Of a DNA stretch of 42,582 nt, positions 16,804-25,953 are shown piece by piece (within the stretch, counting starts at the first letter, position 1; every line of letters begins with the position of its first letter). The DNA is from Candidatus Cloacimonadota bacterium. GTDB lineage: Bacteria; Cloacimonadota; Cloacimonadia; Cloacimonadales; TCS61. A model generated the notes under the pieces. The model was not told the DNA's origin and did not search any database. It worked only from the letters and a program-made list of their open reading frames with translations. Position numbers and translations under genes: made by a program. The stretch spans positions 1 through 42,582 of the forward strand of contig JASUTE010000014.1 in NCBI GenBank assembly GCA_030445745.1, written 5' to 3'.

Positions 16804-19800
16804 TTATTCTTCCAGTTCTTTTTTCAGTTCCTCTACAGCCCGTTGCAGTTGGATATCATCGTCTGCAATAATTTGTTTGGGAGTTGGCTCCACGTAGATA
16901 TCAGGTTCAGCCCCATTCCCTTCCATGTTTACATTATTCAAATTATACCAGCCGTTAGAGGGCATTCGCATGCTGGAGCCATCCATAAAATAAACATGTC
17001 CAGTACCAATAACCGAACCACTAGTAGGCATACCAATAACCTTTCCTAATTTTAACTCTTTGAATAAATTGGGAAATATCTCGGCATCAGAAAACGAATT
17101 TTCGTTGATAATTAACACTACCGGTTTTTCCCAAACTTTACCTGGAGTTTTGAATTTTTTTCCACCAGCATAGCGCGGTGCTGTTTTAGCATAAGGCGAT
17201 TTGGTAAGCACTTCCACTAACCTATCGTGAATATTACCACCCGGATTGTTACGTACATCTATAATTAAAGCCTCTTTATCATAATTTTCGGCAAAAACAT
17301 CCTGCACAAATTTTTCATAGCTATTGTTGTTCATAGCGCGAATATGCACATAACCAAATTTCCCATTCGAAAGTTGATCCACCTTCTGCTGGCGTTCTTT
17401 TACCCAATCATCGTAATACATTGAATAATTTTCGCTGGAAGAAAGTCCTTTAATTGAAACATTTTTTTCTACGCCATCACTTAATATTTTCAAATCTATC
17501 TTTTCCCCAACTTTTCCCATAAAAAGAGGATATAAAGCTACACCTTTTCCTACTTTGTGGCCATCTACTTCCAACAAAATATCGCCTGCTTTTATGCCAA
17601 AAGGTTGGTTCAACTTGGAATTTTGATAAATCTTTTTAAACTGTAGCCCGCGCGGTGGGAAATTTTGTGTGTCTAATACAAATCCACCATAGGCACGTCT
17701 ACGGTTTTCCACCTGTGAATCTGAACGAGGATAAAATCCTGTATGTGAAGCATTTACATCGCCTATCATTTCGTTTACAATCGCTTTTAATTGATTTGGG
17801 CTATAAGCATATTGGGTATATTCTCCGTACATTTTCTTAGCTTTTTGCCAATCTACTCCATGCATATCAGGATCATAAAAGCCACTGCCAAATTTACTCC
17901 ATACCTGCTTGAAAATATCCTGATTCAACTTATATTCATTGTAAGTATATTTAAAATCGCTTTTCACTAATTCAGGAGATTTTTTGTTTACATCTAATGC
18001 ATAAAGCCTTTCTCCATCTTCGTAATACAATCTGTTATTAGCCTCACAAAACTCGAAATTAATTCTATCTTTCTTGAACTCATAGATCAATTCCTCATTT
18101 TTACCAAAATAATCACATTTATGCAAACTAAGTTTGTCTTCAAAGTTGTTCATGTAATAAAAGGTGGAATCGGAAGCTATATGAATTGGAAAATTCCAGC
18201 CATTTTGTTCCACAATTTTATGAACTCTATCTGCCAAATTTGTCCAATCAATAGAGAGCTCAGTTGTAGCTGGTTTTTTATTATCATTTTCATCTTTCTT
18301 CTTTTCAGATAGAATTTCTGCCCATTTATCTTCCCAGTTAGGAAAATCATCTTTAGCTTGTAAATCGATGCGATAGATATTTCCACCTCGAGCTATGAAA
18401 GCGCTTTTATCATCCTTACCCCAATAAAAATTGGAAAGATAATCTTCAGAGTTATAAACCAGTTTATCTGTTTTATCTTGCAGATCTCTTATATGCAAGT
18501 GTCTTGTCCAAATACCCGGTTTCAGCTCGATATAAGCCAAATATTTGCCATCTGGGCTCACAGAAGCGCTGTTGCTATCGCTATCTAAAAAAGGTTCTTT
18601 TATTTTAGTAAGTAATTTTCCAGTGCTGTCAACTATTGCTAGCATTCCAGCTCTTTTATAGTCGGAATAGTAAACTAAGATATGTTTATCACTCTTTTGC
18701 AAATTATTCACTAAAATATCTTCGCTCCACTTCACCAGCTTTTTCTGGAATGGTTCACCTAGTGAGATTTGATATAATTTGGGCTCTCCATCTTTGAAAC
18801 TGGTAAAGAATATTTCGTTATCTGGCATTATCGCAATATTTTCTATTCCTGCCTGATCTTTTGTGAGTTGCTTTACCTCTCCGCCTGTAGTTGGTATGGC
18901 AAATAGGTCATATTTATAGGAAAACACGATAAAATTGCCATCGGGAGAAATAGCAAAAGCTTTGGCTTTATTACGCACTTCTTCGCGTACTATTCCCTCT
19001 GAAATAGCATCTTCATTTATTCTAATTTCCAACTTGGAAATACTATTTTTTTCAGGCTCATATTTCCATATCTGGTCAAAAAGTTCAAATACAATTCTAT
19101 CGCTTTTTCTGGCTATTTCTAAATTCCTTACCGACCAATTCCCTAATTGTGCAGACTTAGAAATCTGATTTTTATCTTTAAAATCTACAGTTTTGAACAG
19201 ATGAAAATTTTTGCCTTTTGCTGCTGCATAATAGATTTTCTGGCTAATATGCGAATACACAGGGTACATCTCTGAATATTCTGTACTGGTTAAACGCTTG
19301 AATTCATCATTTTTTATGTCATATTCCCAAATATCTCCATTAAAACTGCCAGTATAAGTTTCACGGTAAGGTAAACCGCGTTTATTGAAAATTATCTTCT
19401 GGCCTGAACTATCTAATTTGGCATTATTAGCTCCCCACAGGTTCAATTGTTGGTAATTTCCCTCTAAATTTAATTTATAAAAGATATTTCTGAAGCCAGG
19501 CTCACTTCCACTTACTAATAAATGTTGGTTGTCTGGGAACCAATCTAAGATTCTAAACGGTTCACTACAAATCAATTTGGCATTTCCACCCTCAGCAGGC
19601 ATTAGATATATTTGTGTCCAGCCATTACGGTTTGTATTAAAAGCAATTTTTTCTCCATCTGGAGAATATTGAGCATTCCAGTCATTTCCAGCAACCGAGG
19701 TAAGCCTTTTAGCAATTCCGCCAGTATAATCCACCAACCACAGATCGTTTAAATAAGAAAAACACACCCGGCTACCATCAGCAGAAATTTCGGGATCTTT

Positions 19801-19872
19801 CATAAAATGTGGTTGATATGCTCCAAGTCCAATTGTTGCAAGTAAAACCAGCAATACGATAATCTTCTTCAT
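16804..19872 (-). CDS. tricorn-type S41 protease with beta-propeller and PDZ domains
   Basis: The 1022-residue product has a signal peptide of about 18 residues, then two propeller-like regions (about 20-300 and 300-560) built of PDG and DL repeats, as in tricorn core subunits. A helical linker follows, then a PDZ domain (about 720-805) and an S41 peptidase domain. IDVRNNPGGNIHDR and NENSFSDAE place the nucleophile at about Ser928. Tricorn-like proteases degrade peptides released by larger proteases; the signal peptide suggests a periplasmic or envelope role. The ATG at 19872 is chosen because AAGGAG lies seven bases before it; a TTG two codons earlier is the alternative. The gene is monocistronic and divergent from the foldase gene. 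Confidence 0.9.
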   Translation of the reverse strand: MKKIIVLLVLLATIGLGAYQPHFMKDPEISADGSRVCFSYLNDLWLVDYTGGIAKRLTSVAGNDWNAQYSPDGEKIAFNTNRNGWTQIYLMPAEGGNAKLICSEPFRILDWFPDNQHLLVSGSEPGFRNIFYKLNLEGNYQQLNLWGANNAKLDSSGQKIIFNKRGLPYRETYTGSFNGDIWEYDIKNDEFKRLTSTEYSEMYPVYSHISQKIYYAAAKGKNFHLFKTVDFKDKNQISKSAQLGNWSVRNLEIARKSDRIVFELFDQIWKYEPEKNSISKLEIRINEDAISEGIVREEVRNKAKAFAISPDGNFIVFSYKYDLFAIPTTGGEVKQLTKDQAGIENIAIMPDNEIFFTSFKDGEPKLYQISLGEPFQKKLVKWSEDILVNNLQKSDKHILVYYSDYKRAGMLAIVDSTGKLLTKIKEPFLDSDSNSASVSPDGKYLAYIELKPGIWTRHLHIRDLQDKTDKLVYNSEDYLSNFYWGKDDKSAFIARGGNIYRIDLQAKDDFPNWEDKWAEILSEKKKDENDNKKPATTELSIDWTNLADRVHKIVEQNGWNFPIHIASDSTFYYMNNFEDKLSLHKCDYFGKNEELIYEFKKDRINFEFCEANNRLYYEDGERLYALDVNKKSPELVKSDFKYTYNEYKLNQDIFKQVWSKFGSGFYDPDMHGVDWQKAKKMYGEYTQYAYSPNQLKAIVNEMIGDVNASHTGFYPRSDSQVENRRRAYGGFVLDTQNFPPRGLQFKKIYQNSKLNQPFGIKAGDILLEVDGHKVGKGVALYPLFMGKVGEKIDLKILSDGVEKNVSIKGLSSSENYSMYYDDWVKERQQKVDQLSNGKFGYVHIRAMNNNSYEKFVQDVFAENYDKEALIIDVRNNPGGNIHDRLVEVLTKSPYAKTAPRYAGGKKFKTPGKVWEKPVVLIINENSFSDAEIFPNLFKELKLGKVIGMPTSGSVIGTGHVYFMDGSSMRMPSNGWYNLNNVNMEGNGAEPDIYVEPTPKQIIADDDIQLQRAVEELKKELEE

Positions 19873-20009
19873 CACCAAACTCCTTGCGCAATTTTAATTT
19901 TGAGCATAAATGAAAGCATAAGTAAAATATGACAAGAAAAAAATCAGCTTGCCAGCTGTGAATATCATATAAAATGTGGTTTTGAAACTACTAATTGAGG
20001 ATAGCTAAA

Positions 20010-22646
20010 ATGAAAAAGTTATGGTTTTTGTTAATTATAATTGCTTTTTACAGCAGCCTGACAGCTAATGTTGTGGCAAAAATAGAAGATAAAATAATCG
20101 ATTCGGAAGAACTGTATGAACAAATGCAGCAGTATTCCGAAACCGATATTAGCCTCCAAGAAGCTTATCAAAAAGCTTTAGATAAATTAATCGAGGAAAA
20201 ACTGCTGCTGGTGTATGCAGAAGAAAATCAGATTAATGTGGAAGACAACGAAATTGAAGCTTTTATTATGAACGAATTTGGCAACCATCCTACCTTGAGT
20301 ACAAATAGTATTTTCGATCGCTCTAAATATGAAAAGTTTAAAAAAACACGCTCCGGTCAGCAGTTTATTCAAAAAATTCGTAATGATCTACTACTTAGTA
20401 AAACCAAAAGAGTGTTACAAAACAGGTTTGAAGTAAAAGACGAAGTACTATTAGAACAATATATTGTAGAAAACTCCAACATCGATCTCAGCTACGCTCT
20501 CTTGAATATTGATGACTTAAATTCAAGTGTAAAAGTCTCTCCCGTGAGAGCTTTCGACTTCTATCAGGAACATCGCCACCAATTTTTAACTGAACCTCAG
20601 GTTAATTTCCAATTTTTAGTAGTACCTTTCAGCAAATATCAACCTGAAATAAAAAAAGAGGTAGAAGCTGAATTGCAGTCTCTAGTACAAGCTGATTCTA
20701 GCCTGTCTGCAACCTATTTAGATAGTTTATATACCTTTTTGGTAGATGAAAAAACAAAAAAAACAGCTGCGCAAGCTGTCCAATACAACCAAGAACTCTG
20801 GCAGAAAGGACTGACAACCCAATTTCCTATTTGGGAAAGTGGATTTTTGAGTTATAAAGACAGTTTAGGATCACTGCCTGGTCGTGTAGTGAAAACTGCC
20901 TTTAAATTACATAAAAACCAGATTTCAGAACCCATTCTAGTTGAAGAAATAGGTTACTTATTAGTAAAAAATTATAGGCAAAAAGAACCGCAGCCAGCCG
21001 AACTGGCAGAGTGTAAAAGCCAAGTTTGGCAAAAGTTCTTAGCTACACAAAAAAGTATTCTGGTAGATAAAAAAGAGTATTATCGAAAGAATCCGGAAGA
21101 GTTCAGTATCCCGGCATCTGTGGTTAGAATCATTACCAATATTCCTCCAGAGGTCTGTGAAATTCTAACAGAAAATTTCCAAGATCTTGCAACTTTAAGA
21201 AAACTAATTCGTAAATACAACTTAACCGATGAAATTAAAGTTTTGTATCTGGATAAATTCAAAAATGATCTTCCCTATGAAGATGTAATTGCAAAAAATA
21301 TTTTAGTAGAAAGATATGATGATTTATTGCAACTAAAAAACAACAATGTTTTTTATACCACTATCTCCATTTTCCCGGAATATCTACCAGATTACCAAGA
21401 TATTAAAGACCAGATTAAGTTAGAGCAAGTGGAAACTATCGATTTTACCTCCCAGGATTTAAAAGATTACTACCAAAAGAATAAAGGTGATTTTGTGGCA
21501 GCAGACAGCCTGCAACTAGGCGGCGTTTTCTATCCGGTGCAACCAGATACAATCAAAATAGATACAGAAACTATCTCCAATTTCTATTTAAATAACCAAA
21601 AACTATTCTATCGCAATGATTCAGTAGTATTCGATTATATCTGCACAAATCACAGGTCAGAAAAATTACTCTCTTATTTACGCAATTCAGATGAATTCCA
21701 GTTATTAAAATTTTGTTTTGGAAGCTACCGCAATTTACCCGCCAATAAACTAACTTCCTATTCTGCTCTGCCCGATACAATCGCCAAGACTTTGAAAAAT
21801 ATCCCAGTTAATAGCTTTTCCCAACCAGTTTACTACCAAAATAATTGGTACATTTTGAAAAAAATAAAAGAACATAAAGCTGGTATTTTAAGTTTTCCCG
21901 ATGCCCGCCCACTTATCGAAAATCAACTAAAGTTTAGCCTGGCAGATAGTATAGCAAGGGCAAAAGCAGAAACTGTTTTCGATTCCACTACCTATTTCGA
22001 TAGTTGTTACCGTTATGCTGCAAGTGATAATATTTTTAAAACACAATTTCGTAGCGCAAGCGATGATTTTACTATTTTAGGTGATATATCCGATTACCGC
22101 AAAGAACTTTTGCAGTTGTGGCGTAATGAAAAATATGCCAGTATTATCCACTTAGAACAAGGATATGCTGTTATTTTCTTATTAAAGAAGAAATTAGGTA
22201 AACAGCTAAGTTATGAAAAAGCACTTCCACAAATAAAATCTATTTTTAACTACGAGAAAAAGCTAGGTAGAGCAAAAAATTACGCCGAATTTTTGAAGCA
22301 ATTAGTTAAAGATGGTTCGGATCCGGAAAAGATATTCTACTTCTTAGGGGGTTGGCATAATATAGAAAACTTAGACCTAAACAGTGAACTGCCAGGAATA
22401 AAATACAGCAAAATAATTATTGAAGATATCTCTCATCACAATGCAGGCTACATAAGCCCCATCATTAGAATTTCTGAAAACCAACTTTTAATATACAAGA
22501 TAAATTCTATTAATAAAGTAAATGAAGAAGATTTCCAAAAAAATCGAGAAAAGTATAGAAAACAAAAATTAGTAGAAAGCTATGAAAATTGGTTGCAAAG
22601 ATATCGTAAAACCCATAATATTATGATTTATGAAAAAGAAAATTAG
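20010..22646 (+). CDS. PpiD/SurA-like periplasmic foldase
   Basis: The 878-residue product starts with a signal peptide or membrane anchor ending near LTANV, followed by a SurA/PpiD-type N-terminal domain (VVAKIEDKIIDSEEL, then the EKLLLVYAEENQI helix). Two parvulin-like PPIase segments are visible. One, near residues 265-325, reads PGRVVKTAFKLHKNQISEPILVEE. The other, near 585-650, reads LKNIPVNSFSQPVYYQNNWYILK. It is expected to chaperone outer-membrane or secreted proteins across the periplasm. It is longer than SurA or PpiD, with extra sequence between and after the PPIase segments. The ATG at 20010 follows a GAGG site; an in-frame TTG at 19995 is less likely. Confidence 0.8.
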   Translation: MKKLWFLLIIIAFYSSLTANVVAKIEDKIIDSEELYEQMQQYSETDISLQEAYQKALDKLIEEKLLLVYAEENQINVEDNEIEAFIMNEFGNHPTLSTNSIFDRSKYEKFKKTRSGQQFIQKIRNDLLLSKTKRVLQNRFEVKDEVLLEQYIVENSNIDLSYALLNIDDLNSSVKVSPVRAFDFYQEHRHQFLTEPQVNFQFLVVPFSKYQPEIKKEVEAELQSLVQADSSLSATYLDSLYTFLVDEKTKKTAAQAVQYNQELWQKGLTTQFPIWESGFLSYKDSLGSLPGRVVKTAFKLHKNQISEPILVEEIGYLLVKNYRQKEPQPAELAECKSQVWQKFLATQKSILVDKKEYYRKNPEEFSIPASVVRIITNIPPEVCEILTENFQDLATLRKLIRKYNLTDEIKVLYLDKFKNDLPYEDVIAKNILVERYDDLLQLKNNNVFYTTISIFPEYLPDYQDIKDQIKLEQVETIDFTSQDLKDYYQKNKGDFVAADSLQLGGVFYPVQPDTIKIDTETISNFYLNNQKLFYRNDSVVFDYICTNHRSEKLLSYLRNSDEFQLLKFCFGSYRNLPANKLTSYSALPDTIAKTLKNIPVNSFSQPVYYQNNWYILKKIKEHKAGILSFPDARPLIENQLKFSLADSIARAKAETVFDSTTYFDSCYRYAASDNIFKTQFRSASDDFTILGDISDYRKELLQLWRNEKYASIIHLEQGYAVIFLLKKKLGKQLSYEKALPQIKSIFNYEKKLGRAKNYAEFLKQLVKDGSDPEKIFYFLGGWHNIENLDLNSELPGIKYSKIIIEDISHHNAGYISPIIRISENQLLIYKINSINKVNEEDFQKNREKYRKQKLVESYENWLQRYRKTHNIMIYEKEN

Positions 22647-23094
22647 TTTGGTAATTCTGGTAATATTTGTATCTGTGTGGGCACAAAACGATAGTTTAAA
22701 TGTGTTTACTTCTCCCCATTTAGAAAATTATTTTCTCCAGCATACCAATTCCATTTACAGGCAAAATAACCTCTCTTCTCTACTTTCTCGCAAAGAATAT
22801 TTGGAATATAAATTAAATCATACACCTTATATTAATGATATTACACTGTTTAAGAATATTGTAGATTATGTGCCGATAAATTTCATTGACAGATATTATA
22901 TAAACGATATTTACTTAATGAGTTTTTTTAATTTTGTTGACCTGAAAATAAATTTGCAAGATCCTGAATACCTTAAATTTAACATACCACTAGACAGGTG
23001 GAATGTTAATCGGAAAAATTTCTGGAAACCCAGTACATATTTTAAAAGCTGGTTTTCCAAACCAGAGGGAGAAAAAAATGTTAAAGAGAAATAG
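22630..23094 (+). CDS. small secreted hypothetical protein
   Basis: The 154-residue product is not recognised. It has a signal peptide (KKKISLVILVIFVSVWAQ) and a mature part rich in Tyr, Asn and Phe, with a basic C-terminus. The start lies 17 bases inside the end of the foldase gene, and its stop lies 17 bases inside the start of corA, so it is translationally coupled at both ends. By position it may work with the foldase in envelope assembly, which is inference only. Confidence 0.65.
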   Translation: MKKKISLVILVIFVSVWAQNDSLNVFTSPHLENYFLQHTNSIYRQNNLSSLLSRKEYLEYKLNHTPYINDITLFKNIVDYVPINFIDRYYINDIYLMSFFNFVDLKINLQDPEYLKFNIPLDRWNVNRKNFWKPSTYFKSWFSKPEGEKNVKEK

Positions 23095-24124
23095 AGTAAT
23101 TAATCAGATTCCTGGCACAATAAACTACACTGGTACCAGAGCTGAAAATACTCCTGTTTCCTATCAGCTAATTCAATATGATAGTAACGAGATGAAAGAG
23201 GAACAACCAGAAACTTTTTTACAAATACAGCCCTTTAAGAACAAAGTTACCTGGTTGAACGTCAATGGTATTCAAAATGCCAATATCTTGGAAAAAATAG
23301 GGGAAAAATTCCAGCTGCATCCACTTACCTTGGAAGATATCGCCAATGTACAGCAAAGAGCCAAAGTGGAAGTTTATCCAAACTACCTCTTTTTTGTATT
23401 CAAAATGCTGCAATTAGATGAAGATTACAATTTAAATTCTGAACAATTCAGTTTTGTGCTTACCAAAGATACTTTATTGAGTTTTCAGGAAAAAGAAGGT
23501 GACATTTTTGATCCTTTACGCCAGCGTTTACGTACTGCCAGTGGACGTATTCGGCAAAAAGGTAGCGATTATTTAGCGTTCTCACTTATGGATGCCATTG
23601 TAGATAATTATTTTGTTATTTTAGAACAGCTTAACGAAACAATGGAGACATTGGAAGATAAAACTATTACAGATCCAGACCAAGAAACACTACAGCAAAT
23701 ACATAAACTAAAACGTATTATCATCAGTATGCGTAAATCAATTTGGCCCTTGCGCGATACCTTAAGCCGACTATACAAAGACGCCGATGAATATTTCTCC
23801 GAATCTACTCTACCCTACCTGCGCGATCTTTATGATCACAGCTTGCAACTCATAGATTCGGTAGAAACATATCGTGATATTTTAAACGGTTTCTTAGATA
23901 TCTATATGAGTACAATAAATAACAAAACTAATGAAGTAATGAAAGTGCTTACTATCATTGCTACCATTTTCATTCCCCTCACTTTTATAGCAGGAGTTTA
24001 TGGAATGAATTTTGAATTCATGCCAGAGCTTAAACTACCCTGGGGTTACTTTGCAGTTTTGGGAGTAATGGCTCTAGTAGCTGTAATTATGTTAGTATTT
24101 TTCAAAAAAAAGAAATGGTTATAA
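23078..24124 (+). CDS. corA: CorA-family magnesium/cobalt channel
   Basis: The 348-residue inner-membrane channel for Mg2+ has the large cytoplasmic domain (with HPLTLEDI near residues 80-87) and long stalk helices. The C-terminus has two membrane segments separated by the signature GMN in YGMNFEFMPEL, and a basic end (KKKKW). The ATG at 23078 is used because an AGGGAG ribosome binding site precedes it; a longer frame from 23003 overlaps the previous gene deeply and has no site. It overlaps the small secreted protein by 17 bases and is four bases before nadC. Confidence 0.95.
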   Translation: MLKRNRVINQIPGTINYTGTRAENTPVSYQLIQYDSNEMKEEQPETFLQIQPFKNKVTWLNVNGIQNANILEKIGEKFQLHPLTLEDIANVQQRAKVEVYPNYLFFVFKMLQLDEDYNLNSEQFSFVLTKDTLLSFQEKEGDIFDPLRQRLRTASGRIRQKGSDYLAFSLMDAIVDNYFVILEQLNETMETLEDKTITDPDQETLQQIHKLKRIIISMRKSIWPLRDTLSRLYKDADEYFSESTLPYLRDLYDHSLQLIDSVETYRDILNGFLDIYMSTINNKTNEVMKVLTIIATIFIPLTFIAGVYGMNFEFMPELKLPWGYFAVLGVMALVAVIMLVFFKKKKWL

Positions 24125-24128
24125 AATT

Positions 24129-24944
24129 ATGTGCAACGATATTTTAAAGATCAGTTTTCAGGAAGATTTAGCTGGCCAGCAAGATGTTACCAGCAGTGCG
24201 ATCTTTTCTGACGAAATAGATGAGTATAAGCTGATAGCTAAACAAGATGGCATTTTATGTGGACAGCAGATTTTTGCAGACGCCTTCAACTATATCGATA
24301 ATGAAACTAAGGTTATTTTTCATTTTTCGGATGGTGATAAAATACAAAAATCGCAGCAAATAGCTATTTTAACAGGCAAAATTTGTAGTATATTAACAGC
24401 TGAGCGTGTTGCATTAAACTTTTTGTCGCATCTTAGCGGCATAGCTACCAAAACTGCTGCTTTTGTCCATGCCACTCGAGGTAAAGCTACCATTTTAGAT
24501 ACTCGCAAAACTCTACCAGGCTTACGCCATTTGCAAAAATACGCAGTTCGTTGCGGTGGTGGACAAAATCATCGGATGGGACTGCACGATATGGTGATGA
24601 TAAAAGATAATCACATTGATGGTGCTGGTAGTATTGAAAAAACCATTAAATTAGTAAGAGAAAAATGGCAAAACAAGTTTAAAATCGAAGTAGAAACACG
24701 TAATATTTTTGAAGTAAAACAAGCTTTAGCCCAAAAAGTTGATGTAATAATGTTAGATAACATGAGCTTGGAAACAATGAAACAGGCAGTGAAAATAATT
24801 GACGGAGCCTGTTTAACTGAAGCTTCCGGGAATATGAGTTTGGAAAGAATTCCCCAAGTTGCCGAAACCGGAGTAGACTACATCTCTGTGGGCGAATTAA
24901 CTCATACGGTTAAAGCTTTCGATTTTTCATTAAGAAAAGGATAG
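24129..24944 (+). CDS. nadC: nicotinate-nucleotide pyrophosphorylase (quinolinate phosphoribosyltransferase)
   Basis: This cytoplasmic enzyme converts quinolinate and PRPP to nicotinate mononucleotide, the third de novo NAD step. The 271-residue protein has AERVALNFLSHLSGIAT, LDTRKTLPGLRHLQKYAVRCGGG and HRMGLHDMVMIKDNHID, which line the active site, then EVETRN, MLDNM and a C-terminal EASGNMS/GVDYISVGELTH. All expected motifs are intact. It is four bases after corA and four before nadA, so the three nad genes form one unit in the order C-A-B. No clear ribosome binding site; coupling is likely. Confidence 0.97.
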   Translation: MCNDILKISFQEDLAGQQDVTSSAIFSDEIDEYKLIAKQDGILCGQQIFADAFNYIDNETKVIFHFSDGDKIQKSQQIAILTGKICSILTAERVALNFLSHLSGIATKTAAFVHATRGKATILDTRKTLPGLRHLQKYAVRCGGGQNHRMGLHDMVMIKDNHIDGAGSIEKTIKLVREKWQNKFKIEVETRNIFEVKQALAQKVDVIMLDNMSLETMKQAVKIIDGACLTEASGNMSLERIPQVAETGVDYISVGELTHTVKAFDFSLRKG

Positions 24945-24948
24945 AATT

Positions 24949-25953
24949 ATGCAAGAAATTAACAAAATGAAAGAAAAGTACAAGATAACTATTCCCGCCC
25001 ATCATTACGAGTCAGATGAAATAGTAGAATTAGCCGATTTTGTCGGTGATTCCTATAAATTGGCTGTGGAATGTACCAAAACTGATTCAAATTACATAGT
25101 ATTTTGCGGTGTGAAATTTATGGCCGAAGGTGCTAAAATTTTAGCTCAAGAACATCAGAAGGTGCTATCACCCGATCTAACCGCTGGCTGCCCCATGGCC
25201 GATATGATAGATGCAAACCAGCTACAGCAGATTTTTCAGAAATTGAATGACCCCAATCTGGTGCCAATAGTATACATGAATTCCTATGCCGATATCAAAG
25301 CTTTTAGCGGAAATCACGGAGGAGCTGTATGTACTAGCTCCAATGCAGCCAAGATTTGTAAATACTATCAAGATCAAGGTAAAAAGATATTTTTCGCTCC
25401 CGATTATAATCTGGGAAGAAATACAGCTAACAAACTGGGATTAACAGATACCGAGATTGTGAAAATAAATCAGGACCTCACTTTTACCCCCAATAAAAAC
25501 GCTAAAATGTATATTTGGGACGGTTATTGCCACGTACATAAAATCTTCGCTGTAGAACAAATAAAAACACTTCGGAAAAAATACCCAGAAATTAATATAA
25601 TAGTTCATCCCGAAAGTGCCCCTAAAGTTGTGGCGATGTCCGACTTTGCTGGCTCTACCCAGCAGATATTGCAAGCAATACAGGAATCTTCAACTGGTTC
25701 TATTTGGGGAATTGGTACAGAAATTCACTTTGTGGAAAGATTGGCAAAGCAAAATCCTGATAAACAAATTTTTCCACTTCTGCCCTCTTCCTGCTACAAT
25801 ATGACCAAAATCAACGAAGCAAAATTAACTCGAACACTTCAAGCTATCGAAAATGGTCATATAAGCCAATACGAAGTAAAGGTAGATAGCCAATATATTG
25901 AACCAGCCAAAGCTGCTTTACAAAAAATGATAGAGATTGTAGAGGAAAAATAA
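24949..25953 (+). CDS. nadA: quinolinate synthase
   Basis: This cytoplasmic [4Fe-4S] enzyme condenses iminoaspartate with dihydroxyacetone phosphate to quinolinate. In the 334-residue protein the three cluster cysteines are visible: Cys81 in AGCPMADM, Cys194 in WDGYCHVH and Cys282 in LPSSCYNM. AHHYESDEI and HPESAP are also present. The oxygen-labile cluster fits an anaerobic host. Its last base overlaps the first base of nadB (TAATG). Confidence 0.97.
   Translation: MQEINKMKEKYKITIPAHHYESDEIVELADFVGDSYKLAVECTKTDSNYIVFCGVKFMAEGAKILAQEHQKVLSPDLTAGCPMADMIDANQLQQIFQKLNDPNLVPIVYMNSYADIKAFSGNHGGAVCTSSNAAKICKYYQDQGKKIFFAPDYNLGRNTANKLGLTDTEIVKINQDLTFTPNKNAKMYIWDGYCHVHKIFAVEQIKTLRKKYPEINIIVHPESAPKVVAMSDFAGSTQQILQAIQESSTGSIWGIGTEIHFVERLAKQNPDKQIFPLLPSSCYNMTKINEAKLTRTLQAIENGHISQYEVKVDSQYIEPAKAALQKMIEIVEEK

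Noticed and set aside
16782-16822. Inverted repeat TGGAAGA/TCTTCCA across the two abutting stop codons
   Set aside because: The loop is about 20 bases with no T-tract, and the arms lie in coding sequence; not a convincing bidirectional terminator.
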